Positions 1 through 11,490 of a DNA stretch of 64,000 nt are shown here, in pieces; the first letter of the stretch is position 1; every line of letters starts with the position of its first letter. The translations under genes and the position numbers were made by a program. The stretch is from positions 48,744-112,743 of the forward strand of contig CH003298.1 of assembly GCA_000149265.1 (NCBI GenBank), read 5' to 3'. The DNA is from Ciona savignyi (lineage: Eukaryota > Chordata > Ascidiacea > Phlebobranchia > Cionidae). Under the pieces are notes generated by a model. It had not been told where the DNA came from, did no database searches, and saw only the letters and a program-made list of their open reading frames with translations.

Positions 1-395
1 TTTCATCACTTGTAAATGGGGACTGGTTATCTGTGACATTTTTTTCTATTTATTTTACATCAGTATGCAATCCTTTAAAAGTTGTAATAAAATAAAAAAA
101 GAATTGTTTTCACAAATAAAAGGTGGTTGGCAGTATTGATTACATACATCCAATATTTATAACATATGTGATGGGATAATGGGCCCTTTTTTATTAAAAT
201 CTAAGATAAATCGACTCTACTTTGGGGTAAATTGACCTTATGAAATAATTGGATACTGAACTAAACAGGATAGATACTGTTCGTGCTTCTTGGTGGGTTA
301 AACAGTCTTTTATCCTACATGCAAAAAAATGTGCCGCAGAGCTTAATGGTGGTGGTTGGGACTAAAAATGGACGACGGATGATTTATACATTTGT

Positions 396-606
396 TCGAC
401 CGGTTAGTCTGGTGGTTTGATGCGACGTCTTTCAACCGAAAGGTTGCAGGTTCGAAGTTGGTTGATAACTTGTCGGTGGTGTCATTAGGCAAGGCACTTA
501 ACGGACATTGCCTGAACCCAGTATTAGTGGGTTCTACCATATTAAAGGAACATGTCTATCATATGCAACACACTGCAATAGTTCCGATAACCCGACGGTG
601 GGCACT
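396..606 (+). repeat. SINE-1 copy, 3' truncated
   Basis: This copy carries the tRNA-like head (A-box region TAGTCTGGTGGTTTGATGCG, B-box GGTTCGAA) and the body as far as the CCCGACGGTGGG block. It then stops without the (CTATC)n tail. It lies downstream of GPCR exon 7. Confidence 0.85.
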
Positions 607-642
607 TTGTACACAGCAGACATAAAGTAACTGATCTCTTAC

Positions 643-3600
643 CATTAGCGGCAACCAGCAAGTTACAAATATTAATGTGATGACCAGAAGTTGGATGATC
701 ATTTGTGTTTCTCTGCTAATTGTCCTTCGTCTTGATTTTCGGCTTAATTTCGAACTGTATTAAAAAAAATTAGGACTTTAGTCTTTAAAACATACCCTTT
801 TGTGTAGTGTTTAATATTGGGCTTGTATGTGTATGATGGCCCATGGGAACAAAAAATATTACTATAGGAATGGAGAAAACTAAGGTTAACTAGTTCACTG
901 CAGATAATAGATATTGACAAACACTCGAGCTCAAGATAAATTACTGCATCATCTTTTCAACTAAATCAATTGTCCCGGGGGAAATCCATGCCACATTTAA
1001 CTTTGCTTCAACCTAACTCTGACGTGTGCATTGTGGGTTAATTTGATTTACTTTGGCAAACTTGACACCTTCATCTGAGGGAAACAGCCCGGTTCATTTA
1101 TCGCATGGCACTTAAAGGCAGTGGGTGGTAATGAGTCGTTTGCCTGTTATATCGTTGTCTGCCAACAAAGCTAATTAATGTCAATGTATTGAACTAAGCC
1201 TTTGTGAGATCCAAACCTATAAATCATGTACGAGAAATATAAAGAAACTGGCCCAAATCGCTAAGCAATTATTGTGGAATTATTATACAATTTCAGGAAA
1301 TAGCTTAAAAACCCGAAGATTTTTTTCCGTTTAAATAATTTATATGGACCATCATATTCATTAAATTGTGATTAGAGTTTCACGGCAATATACATTTATT
1401 ATGCATTGCTGCAAAGATTAGGCAAAATCCGGTAAGGTGGCTCATTTTCCGGTACGATGCCCTTGGCTCCCAAGAGCATGTTCTATTTGATTGCATTATC
1501 ATGGAGAATATGGATTTGCATTTCATAATCAGGTCAGTTAAAAAAGGTGTTGCAGTATTTATCCACAGTTCACCCACTAAGCCATAACAATAATAATCAA
1601 CAGAACACCACATGTTTTATGGCAGTATCAATATGAAGGGGTCACAGTAACCCGTAATTATCTTACTAAGACATAACATAGGATAGGGATAGGATATTCA
1701 TGTTTATCCCCATGAATGGAAAACCAAGGGGGTTAACACACGGGCAATCATCAGATCACCACGCGCCTGTTGTTAGGTTACCGGAGCTATTGCAGTGTGT
1801 ATGATATAATAATCAGTCATTTTGTTGTGGAATACAACGTGTTTTTGCCCCAACCCTAAGCTCAGACAAAACACAGCCATGATTAGTAAGGCTTGTTTGA
1901 AACCAGCCCCTGGCTAGTTGGTTATGTTTTTGGGTAAAGCACTTGGCAGTCGTTGCAAGAACCTAATAAATTTAATTAAATTGAACAACATTCACAAGGT
2001 GGATTATTCTGTAAGAACCGTTGATTTATTTCAAAAAAAACCTTCAAGCTGATCAGCTGGTAGCTTGAGTAATTGTGTGTGATTACGTTCATAAAGTAAT
2101 TTCTCCTTACTACTTCTAAGCCGGTAGATGGGAAAATGTATAGCATACCTTTTCTTCATTTCAATGAGGCCTTTTATCACGCGAACGTTGCAGACAAGCG
2201 TCACACAAAGCATAGTGACGCCAAGACCGACGTACAAGTAATTGAAAGCCTGAAATATTAATTGGCGATTAAAAATTGAAATCTCCATTTGCGTCAGGTT
2301 GCTTTGTTTAAAGAGAGTGCGTCACATTGTGAACGAAGTTAATTTCTCCTCTGTTTAGACTTGCATTGTCTGTGACGCACAGACACCTTGTTGTCTATTG
2401 ATACTGAGCACAGAAAGTGTCCTTTCCATGTTTATCGAATTACAAATTCCACCGCGTCGAATTTCACCGATGAGAATTAAATGACAGAAGCTAACTAGGT
2501 CATCACTGAGTAATTCAGTTACTAAACAGCACGTTCGCACACGTGCCGACTCAAAGTTTTAAATTATGCAATAGTCCATGTGCACAACTTGGCCACCGCG
2601 CTATAAGAGAACACGTCAACGTCTAACAATTGATATTGATTTTAAGCGCCCAGAGAGCAGAAATATATGACTTTATCTATTTTTAGAATAGGATACTCAT
2701 GTTCATCCCCAAAGACGGATGCTTCAATGCACAATGATATTTTAGATAAAATTGATTTTACTTAATTAATATTTGAGGTTTTTACTTGTCGCCTCAAGTT
2801 TGTGTCTAATAACACATTTTGCAGATTTTTGGACACGGAAACTTTTACATAATATCAAACAGTTATTATATAGTTGGCTGTGTCATTGGTCAAGATCATT
2901 AGTGGACATTACATCGACTCCCCTATGGAAAGTACGTCAATTTTCGCCGAGATCTCGAGTGTGCACATGCCAAATATTTAAGTGTGCAGTGTGCAAACGT
3001 CCAAGAGTGCACACTTCAAGTGTGCACAAAATCTCCTTTTTATATTACTATTTTGTAAAAAACTTAAGGAAACATATTATTCTATCCTAAATCTATCGTG
3101 TCCATGAGCTAACATATCTATCTACGATTCTACGTTACAAAAAACGTACTGACAGTAAATTACCCAAGGTCCAGAGATAGGTTTACAGGTTTATTGGAAA
3201 TTAAATGATGTTTATACTGCTAGCTCACGAGCATGTGTGAAATTACCCAAGTGTGCAAAGACGTAGGAAATAAAAAAAACTCGAGTGTGCAGCTGCCGTA
3301 CTTTCCATACTGGCATCGACTAAACCCACTGGATTAATTCCCCCCTTTTAGTGTTGCCCCAATTGTGATATCTGCTAGATTGTCTTGATTCTAACAAACC
3401 TAGGGAATTTGTTTATTTTTTATTATTTTTTTGGTTCTTAAAAGACCTTTAACTTTAAATGGTATTTAATCCCACTGGAGAACTACTTATTTATTAAATA
3501 AAACAACCATATATGATGAAGCCCTTAGTCCGACTATACAGTGAGTTTAAGATAGGTTTACTGTTAACAGTTAATAACATTAAAATTGACAAATAAACAA

Positions 3601-6600
3601 AAAAATTGACAAAAAAATAATACTTCTCCTAGAGTCTCTATTTAATTATAAGTCGTTTCTTAAAAAAATTATTGGGAGTTTTTACGAAATTTGGACTGTT
3701 ACCACATTCCAGAGAAAAACAAGGTACAATTGGCGCAAAACCGTTTGTTGGTATTATTGATCGCCCATGCGTAACAAAAGGAGGATAATTTTATTTAATT
3801 TCGGGGAGTTTTGAGTAACTAAATCGACTTTGACTAGACATTTTTGTACCAAAACTATAAATAAGTAAAATTAATATTTTTAAATGTTTTTTTATGCAAT
3901 ACAATACAACAATAATTGTTTTGTTTACCAACAAACCAAAACTTAAGAAAAATTGCACGTTTTGGAAAATTCCACCATATGAATTGTTGACTTTAGTTGC
4001 CTCCCACAGCGAAGAGTTTTAATATGTTGGAATAGGTCAGCATATCGCTTTTGCGTCGTAATTCCTTATTTGTAAACGTTCAATCAACTTTGCTGAACAT
4101 ATTGGATATGCCACTGAACCATAAACCAAATAAGCCTAAAGATTGGTCGCACCGCAACGGTAGTAAGCATACACTTCATCACATTAAAGTTGCGGGGACG
4201 GACAATTTAGCACAAACGGGAGAGAACTGACCCGATGAGGCATTAACAATGCCGCATTAAATAAAACTAATCCGTCACCCGACCCGTAGCGTAAAAGCAA
4301 ACAGTTTTACCTTGTTCTTGGCGATACGGGAATTCCAGTCGGCAAAGCACCAAGAATACGGGAACATCGGTCGAACCTTCCCGAAGCCCATAGACGGCAT
4401 CGCGCAGAACAGCCCCGTAAACACGAAGATCAGTAGGACCACCACCAGCGCCTATTTTGATAAGCGGCTCTGATAATGTACAGCGCTGAAGAGCATAACT
4501 TTTGAATTGATTTTATAATTTCCACGCTCGCAGCTTAACGTGTAGAAAATGCTCCAGTGCGTTCTAATACAACTGTAGCGTCCAAAAATTCGTGAAATTT
4601 TGCAATTCTATTTTCAATAGATCCATCGTTTTAAATTGCTCGCTGCATTTGAGTCGGTCGCGCTTTCGGCGGGATAAATATTAAGAAACAACGTGAAAGG
4701 TTTGCGCGCCATTAGCGACTAATTGGTTGCTTGTTCGCTAAACACGCCGAGCAAAACAAGGTTAATTGGCCTGAAAAACCCGTCCAATTTTCGGTCAGAA
4801 TACGTCTATCCGAAGTGTACACTTACTGAGAGTAACCAAACGCATTTCGTTTTGATTCGCTTCGTGCAAAAATTATATGGCGACCCTTTTCAGGTATGTC
4901 TTGTACGTCACTGGAGAAGCGTAAAAGCATGCGGGGTGTAACTAATTGGGCCGGCGTCCCAGAATATTTTAGCTCAATCAGAACTAACTCGTTTAGAACA
5001 GGAAAAACAACTTAACGGACTGCCGAATAAGGAAACTTGTTTTTTTGAACGACGTTAAGTGTTTCAATCGAAACACTGAGCGACACATCATTTCATATAG
5101 AGCTCAAATTTTCCTAATTAAAGAGCGAAAATACACTTCATGTTTCTTACCGATCCGGATGCCGATATAAAATTTGGGCGATGAGTTTACCGAATGGCTT
5201 TAATGGCGTCTGAGTTAAACCAGATAACGGGTCGGATTCCCTCTGTGGTCTTTAGTGTAGTGTTTATTTCGACGCGGTTCTCTACATTTGCTTAACTTGC
5301 TTTAAGGGATAGATACGAAAATTATAGAAGTGGACAGACATGCTTAATATAGCAGTGGTGTAATTCGACAACATGGTGCTGGAATCCAGCTGTAACATAA
5401 ACGCCTCCCACTTTCGCATTACCATTAGCGTAAAAATTGTTTGAACAGCGATCGGCGTGCGTCGTCATAAAGAAAAATGCACTAACAGTCAATTAGACCC
5501 TAGCGCTATCGTACCGCTAACGTCACATAACCCAAAAAGCGTGTTCTATACGGATCTATTTTTAACCAAGCAAAACTCCCGACAATGCAGGAAATGCGTT
5601 TAGCTTATCTCGTCTGATAGCATAGGATATTCATGTTTATCCCTGTGAATGGAAAACGCAAGGGGCGTTGAAACACGGGCAATCGTCAGATTATCTATGG
5701 CCCACCGTGGTGTTACCGAAGGTATTGTTGTGTGTTGTGTAAGATTAAGAAGATTCTTCAAGACTGGTAAAACGCATTAAACCAATAGTTTCCAGGCAAT
5801 CTCCGGACAACAACCTACCCAAGAACACAACCAATAAGCTAGCGACCAGTTTACAATCTCCAACCCTTAGACTGGTAGGCGACGCACTAACCCACATATA
5901 GATATTCGGTCAGACTTTTTCTGCGTTATTTCTATAGAAGCATGTTTTAGCACGACACTGTTGTTTCAATTAAATTACAGTACCACGGCGCACACAATGT
6001 ATTATGTTATCGGGGTCAGTTTTCAACGCTTTTTGAGTTAGTTTTCAAGACCGTTTGGCCACAATACCTTATCGTGGCAGATGCATAACAAAGTAGTATA
6101 CCTTTTTTGCGGTCGCCTTTCGGTGATAATAGTAAGCGTGACGAATGCTCATAAGTCGCTCTATGGACATCGTCATCACCATTGCCATGGTCGAGAAGCC
6201 GAAAAACATCATTGCAAACGCACTGTAATTGCACAGCGCCTTTCCTCCGAGACACTGGTACGGGATTTAAAACGTGGGTCAGTTTTTTTGCAGCTAAGAC
6301 AACGGTCGGAAACCCCAACGATTAAATAAGACAAAACGTGACAAAATATATTGTTGTTAAAGGCTAAACTGCTTTTTCCTGTGTGTCATCTCAGGGTTCG
6401 GTGTAAGGTTAGAGAAAAAACACAAGTTGTAAACACATCTAATGTAGTTGTAAACACATCTGATGTAGCGAGAGCGCGTCAATGGACAAATAGTTTAGTG
6501 AACTTATATAATGTGAAACTACACAACGTAACGAACTATAAATACAGCGCGTCTGTCGCACACTGCTGTTGATAATCACGGTTTGGTATTTATATCCTTT

Positions 6601-9077
6601 TAAATGACATGTTTTGCCGACTGTTAGTTTTGCGGTCATTTCCTGTTCCTGTGCAGCGATTTGCTTCATTTGCTGTTATTTAATAGCAGGGCAAAAATGA
6701 ATGTTCCATAGTAAATCAAACGTGGGCTGACGTACCAAAATGTGAGACTCGTTGAAATAAAGAAGGAAGGTAACTGGTGACGTGAACAAAGTGCCTGCCA
6801 GGTCGAGCACAGCAAGCGTCAACACCAGAGTGTGGAAGGGACCGAACTTCACTTTTCGTACTTTGCGCTTTGGCGTGGTAGAGTAAACCGGAACTGACAT
6901 TCTTCGACCTGTGACGCAAAAAATATGACGTAAAACGTAAAAATTCAATTACTGAAAAAAAAGTCAAATTTTTCTTTGGTGTTCCGTAAAAAAGTTATCC
7001 TCGTAAAAAGCTTATTTTGTGACATATTTTTTAAGAAAAACATATATTTTGAGTTGTAACAAAAGTTTATTTTTATTTTATTGGATTTATTATTTATTTT
7101 TAACCGGGCTTGATTTCGAAAAGCTGATGGTCTTGTCACCAAGAGCGCTTTTGTATACAATTGATAAATGTATCGGCCGCGTTAACCATTCGAAGTTACC
7201 CGATAATATTAACTCATCTAAAATAATTGACAGGCCAATGTTACCGATAATATTAACTCATCTAATCTAATAATATCGGGTGAGTTTTGGACTGGACAAC
7301 CGTGTCTAACCCGTTCGTGTGTATTTGTAAATCGTTCAAATTACAACGCGCGTTCTGTGATCCATGCAGAGGACACACTCTGTTTTGATTTGAGGTTGAT
7401 TTCTTCGCATTTGCGGTGAAGTAAGCACGTTCAGCAAGCAAATTAAGCGACCTGCTATTTCGAGCCCGAGTTTCGGATATACGCGATGTTGTATTGAATG
7501 TCCACACCGTATGGGTTGTCGCATAGGTGGTCTTATACAGTTTAAATAAATCCAATCAATGCCCTTTTCCCCTCATGTCCAAAGTTACCGTGGGATACAC
7601 ACACTCTTAGTTTCCTAACAGCTGGTATAAGATTCCTAATGTTTTACGGTCGAATAAAACAGCTTCAAAATACTTACCTTCGTTGGTGCCGGGCACCATT
7701 AAGTTTTGATGCTGACATTTTGTTGTCGATTGGTGCGACGTCACTTCGGCTGGTTTCTTTGGAGTTCGGAAGAGGAAACTTAACAAAGTGACGATTGCCA
7801 GTAAGTTGCTTACAACCCCCAACGCAAAAGTAGTCATTGGAATAACAACAGAACTCTGAGTAAATAAAATGGCTAATCAAAATCTTTAATACTACGTTAT
7901 GTAAAAATGTCACCAAAATGTAATTAATTGAATTGTGGAAATCACAGAATTAATTATTGCGTGGAGCCATATTATACACTAGGGAATTATTATCACCACT
8001 GTAATTAACTTACTATTTGTAACATAATGCTAATGGGTGGTCATAAAATTGCCGATTTCATATGTTGCTATATTATGTTAATATGCCAATCAAAAATGAT
8101 TTTTCTGCGAAATGTATCGGACTAATCTCAGCCTGCAGTATAAGCTGCAACGAAGAAAGTACCGAACTATAGTTAGCTTACTACGTATATGTATTTATGT
8201 AATAAGAAAAGCAGAAAGCAATAGGAAGTCGCTACGCTCATTGCTAATCTGGAAGAGGTGTGAATGCTATGACGTTTTAATAACACAATGCGCATTGAAA
8301 CCGCCCCTTCCTGGATTTTGCATGACTGCACAATATTGCAAGAATTAACCGACACGCCAAAAAACAGTTGGGCCATTTTAAAACAATGTAGTTAGTTATT
8401 TAGCAAAACTTAATGAAAAAGTATAACCTGTTATCGGTGTAACTGATTTGGGTGCCAAATCGAACGCATAGTAAAAAGAATTACCACCCTAACTCGACCA
8501 ATATATAATGCATCACGAGAGCACGACAAAACGCTAATTTAACGAGAAAAGCGGTTGTAGCAAGAACTTTACAAACTTGCATTCTTACCAGGTCAAAGCG
8601 TCGTTAGATTTCTGGCTGTTTACCCAAACCCCTAACTATATGTATAGGATTACGTTATAACATATACGAGGCGTGAATGAGAAAAACATGGCATACGTGA
8701 CCGGTTGGTGCGGTTTCCCATTTATCTAATTTTACTAAGTTAATCAATATTACAAATTCAGCAGTTTCGATAACCATTTTCCTTATTGTAAGGATTCCAC
8801 TAATATTACAAATTCAGCAGTTTCGATAATATTCTAACATGGTCTAATAAGTTTTATAAGCTGTGGAAATAATAGTTTTACCATTTTCGTCAATAAACAT
8901 TGTGCATTGAAATAACACTATCACACGAACAAGTCTCACCTTAGGGACACCAAGTCGGAGTTGACAGTCCCCATTGCTATTTGACGTTGTGTTAATAATC
9001 CAATGTGTTATGTTCGGTAGTACACTTGTCACACTTGCATATCTTTCAGTGCTCTGGTTCAAGTCACTTTTCAGCAT
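643..9077 (-). CDS. PTGER4: Prostaglandin E receptor EP4-like GPCR, partial (TM1-TM6)
   Basis: Seven exons on the minus strand, all with matching phases: 9077-8940, 7855-7678, 6908-6736, 6254-6102, 4451-4311, 2249-2149 and 754-643. The first exon gives an extracellular N-terminus with three N-glycosylation sites (NQS, NIT, NTT). Exon 2 holds TM1 (FALGVVSNLLAIVTLL). Exon 3 holds TM2, with LDLAGTLFTSPVTFLLYF close to the LLGTLLVSPVT signature of EP/DP/IP receptors. Exon 4 holds GGKALCNYS, TM3 and IERLMSIRHAY. Exon 5 holds TM4 and the prostanoid ECL2 motif around SWCFADW. Exon 6 holds TM5, and exon 7 holds TM6 (QLLVITLIFVTCWLPL). About 332 residues are present. TM7 and the tail were not found in 1-642 and should lie beyond the left edge. 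Prostanoid receptors are plasma-membrane GPCRs; EP4 couples to Gs. The ATG at 9077 was chosen because no in-frame ATG lies upstream in this exon. EP2, IP or DP identity is not fully excluded. Confidence 0.85.
1679..1960 (-). repeat. SINE-1 fragments in opposite orientations
   Basis: A minus-orientation 3' half with its tail (1679-1815) is followed by a degenerate plus-orientation 5' block (about 1898-1960, CTGGCTAGTTGGTTATG). This looks like a nested or rearranged insertion in GPCR intron 6. Confidence 0.6.
2920..3313. mobile_element. Non-autonomous DNA transposon with 8-bp target duplication
   Basis: The ends are inverted repeats: the left end starts CCCCTATGGAAAGTACG and the right end, read on the minus strand, starts CCAGTATGGAAAGTACG. 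The 8-bp sequence CATCGACT flanks both sides (2912-2919 and 3314-3321), which is a target-site duplication. The 394-bp interior is rich in GTGTGCAC-type words and has no transposase. An 8-bp duplication fits hAT- or P-like transposases; the superfamily is not resolved. It sits in GPCR intron 5. Confidence 0.8.
5621..5893 (-). repeat. SINE-1 copy
   Basis: This is a nearly full-length minus-orientation copy. It runs from the tail (ATAGGATATTCATGTTTATC) through the GCCCACCGT block to the tRNA-like head near 5890. It lies in GPCR intron 4. Confidence 0.85.
6600..6700 (+). repeat. Repeat family B fragment
   Basis: It shares the 3' portion of family B (TTTTGCGGTC, TTTCCTGTTCCTGTG, GGGCAAAAATGAATG) with the longer copies at 24466 and 45540. 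Confidence 0.55.
7090..7200 (-). repeat. tRNA-like repeat (family C)
   Basis: On the minus strand it reads like the 5' half of a Ser/Leu-type tRNA (CCGAATGGTTAACGCGGCCG), then a T-rich stretch and a TTTCGAAATCAAGCCC B-box-like block. It cannot fold as an intact tRNA by eye. Related pieces occur at 21405 and 53648. It is followed by two direct copies of a CGATAATATTAACTCATCTA motif. Confidence 0.45.
8747..8828. repeat. Two direct repeats of about 28 bp
   Basis: The motif ATTACAAATTCAGCAGTTTC occurs at about 8747-8774 and again at 8801-8828, with a 26-bp spacer. It lies in GPCR intron 1 just downstream of the exon 1 donor. Confidence 0.7.
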
Positions 9078-10606
9078 TTTAAAACCTGCTTTGAAATGAA
9101 GCCAAGTTTCTGCTGAAATTCTTGTCGTTTTTATTCTGTTACAGAAGGGATTTAAAGCAAGCCACAACGAACATTCACTGAAATAATATAACCTTTAGCA
9201 CAAATACCCAAACTTTTGTAAAAAAACGCACTAAACTTTTGTTTAAGTAATCCATTTAATGTGCTAGTCTTGTGTGTCAACACTACGCAAGTAGACACTG
9301 CTACTTCCAGAATGAATAAAACTAGCTCAGCCCTATTTTAAGTGTTCTCGCTAGGGGTTGTCCATTTACAAGTTATTTATACGATCGATCAAGCATGACA
9401 AGCGACCTGTTAATCAGCTGGCACAAAGCACCACTAAACATGGTGTAGTGTGACAACATAAACAAATCTTGGCGACAATATAGTAATGAAACCTTTTAAA
9501 TACTAACGATTGAAATACATTTTAAACCCACTAATACTGGTAAGATAAAATGTTTTCGTTAATTCTCCCTTTTTCGAATATAAATGAAAATCGGTTTTCC
9601 CACAAATCCATTTATACGCCGTTAATAAAACAATGCCCTTGGTTTTGAATTTCTGCATTACCGCAATCCAAGGGTTACTATTTGGTTGAATCGTATTTCG
9701 AGGCACGAAGGAATAACCGCACGTTTCTATGGCCCATAGAATTGATCTTCAAATGTGTGTTTGAAAGACCGAACTGTGCTGTTATTTATAAGCTGCATCA
9801 TTTTCCGTTTTGACGAAAAACCTATAAACTTTACAAGACAACCTGAAGACTATGTACTTTCTATCTACAGGGCAATTCACTCTGCTGTCTAGCTCAAGGG
9901 CAGTGTCAATGTGCCACTTCACGCTTTGTCTTGGTAAATTGAAACAATTCTGTACTGTATTAGGGATTTTCACTGTGCTTTTAAAAGGAGTAGCAGAATT
10001 AAATTGACATCTACATTTTTACAAATATGGTACCATTTAAATTTTGTTATTTTTTTCGTTGATTTAAATTTGTGTTAATTTTTGTTCTTTTGTTAAGTTT
10101 GGTTGATTTTTTTGATCTTTTTCTCGAAATTTTTATTGCCCGACATTTTTATTGCCAAGTTTTTATTTGCTTAGAGGGCATAAAAATAACAACTTATTAC
10201 CATCATTACTGCAGCGTAGTCAATGACGTGGCTTATTATTATGCCTTAAATCATTAAACAGACATTAAAACTTTGCCCCAGTTTACCAAGGACGTACTTC
10301 TGTTGTCTTCAGTATAAAACGCTTCTTCATAATAACGCTGCTAACGCCAAATTTCAATAACCAGCATTGGGGACCTAAAAATGCGTCAAATTGAGTTAGA
10401 GTGGATATAATTCGACCTTGACCGTTATCTCTTCTGGCAATTGAACTTACGTCAATGGCAATATGCAATTGCATGGTTGGACGCCTAACGTGTTTTTAAT
10501 GATACAAAATTACCGCGCTATCTCATAAAATACATCCACCTGATATTTCATCCAAAACACGTTTACCTGTGTTGTTCAAAGTATTTACGTACACAATGTT
10601 TAAATT
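9078..10606. other. Intergenic region upstream of the GPCR
   Basis: I found no supportable exon here. The stretch is AT-rich with T-runs near 10020-10150. It should hold the promoter and any 5' UTR exon of the EP4-like gene, but I can point to no specific element. Confidence 0.4.
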
Positions 10607-10744
10607 TTAACGTCTAGGGGGGCTGGGGGCTGTACTGTTCGGCCTGACAGACTTGTCCGCGTCAACTTGCAGCGTCTTCGCACTGTTTTTGCTGTCTGAT
10701 AACGCTGGAATGCTGCGGTTGACAATGTACTTTAAACCACTATT
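10607..10744 (-). CDS. Possible orphan terminal exon
   Basis: A minus-strand open frame of 45 codons plus a TAA stop follows a good acceptor (TTCTCCAG). It begins NSGLKYIVNR and ends with a polar stretch, PNSTAPSPPRR. The base composition is more GC-rich than the surroundings. No upstream partner is certain. Its phase-0 acceptor would also fit a phase-0 donor at 12989/12988 of the Shisa-like exon, so it could be an alternative 3' exon. It may equally be a chance open frame. Confidence 0.3.
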   Translation of the reverse strand, partial: NSGLKYIVNRSIPALSDSKNSAKTLQVDADKSVRPNSTAPSPPRR

Positions 10745-11490
10745 CTGGAGAACACATTGCTAACTGAAAACATGATAAGAATGGGGAGTGGAAATATCCA
10801 TAATCCTAAACCACAACGATTCCCACCTTAATAATCTCAACTCTCTCACGTAGCCTGGTTATTCGTAACCGCACTTAACTATAAGCGGATTTTTATCGAC
10901 CGTTTACAAAGGGACATTTAAAACGATCCAATTTTTGGGCAAAATCCTGTATAATCTTAGATATACACGGTCGCTAAGTCAACACCGTTTGATCAGTCTT
11001 CGGGAATGGGGGCATTGGGGCGGGTAGACGTTATATTAAACGCAAACCCCAATATCCGATATTAAGCTGAAATCCACGATTATATTAGGAGATTATTAAA
11101 AGCTGGTATTTGTTTAGGACGCCCCTAAAGCTACGGCGCAACAGTCATTGTTCTATTCAACACACGGCGAAAACGAAACGAGGAATTCAATTGAAATGGC
11201 GCGCTTTTATTCCCCGTATATAGTAAACAGTATAATTTACACGATTGTAATAATTGAATAAGGCAATTATACCTGCAAATTACTCTAAATCACCTTGTAA
11301 TCGACTGAACTGGAGAACAATTTGATAAAGAATACATAAGACAGATTTGTTTAGTTAGAATTGATTACAACCGTCATATGACGACGATATAGAACATACA
11401 CTTCTAAAACACGTAACTGTTTTTGCACTTTGCTCGATTTTACGCTTTACTACTCAGTTTTACGTTTTAATTGTCCCGAGAAAAGTCTAT

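Noticed and set aside
1380..1613. Minus-strand open frame near the GPCR, considered as the TM7 exon
   Set aside because: No hydrophobic helix or DPW-like prostanoid TM7 motif. It also lies upstream of the TM6 exon (754-643), so it is in the wrong order.
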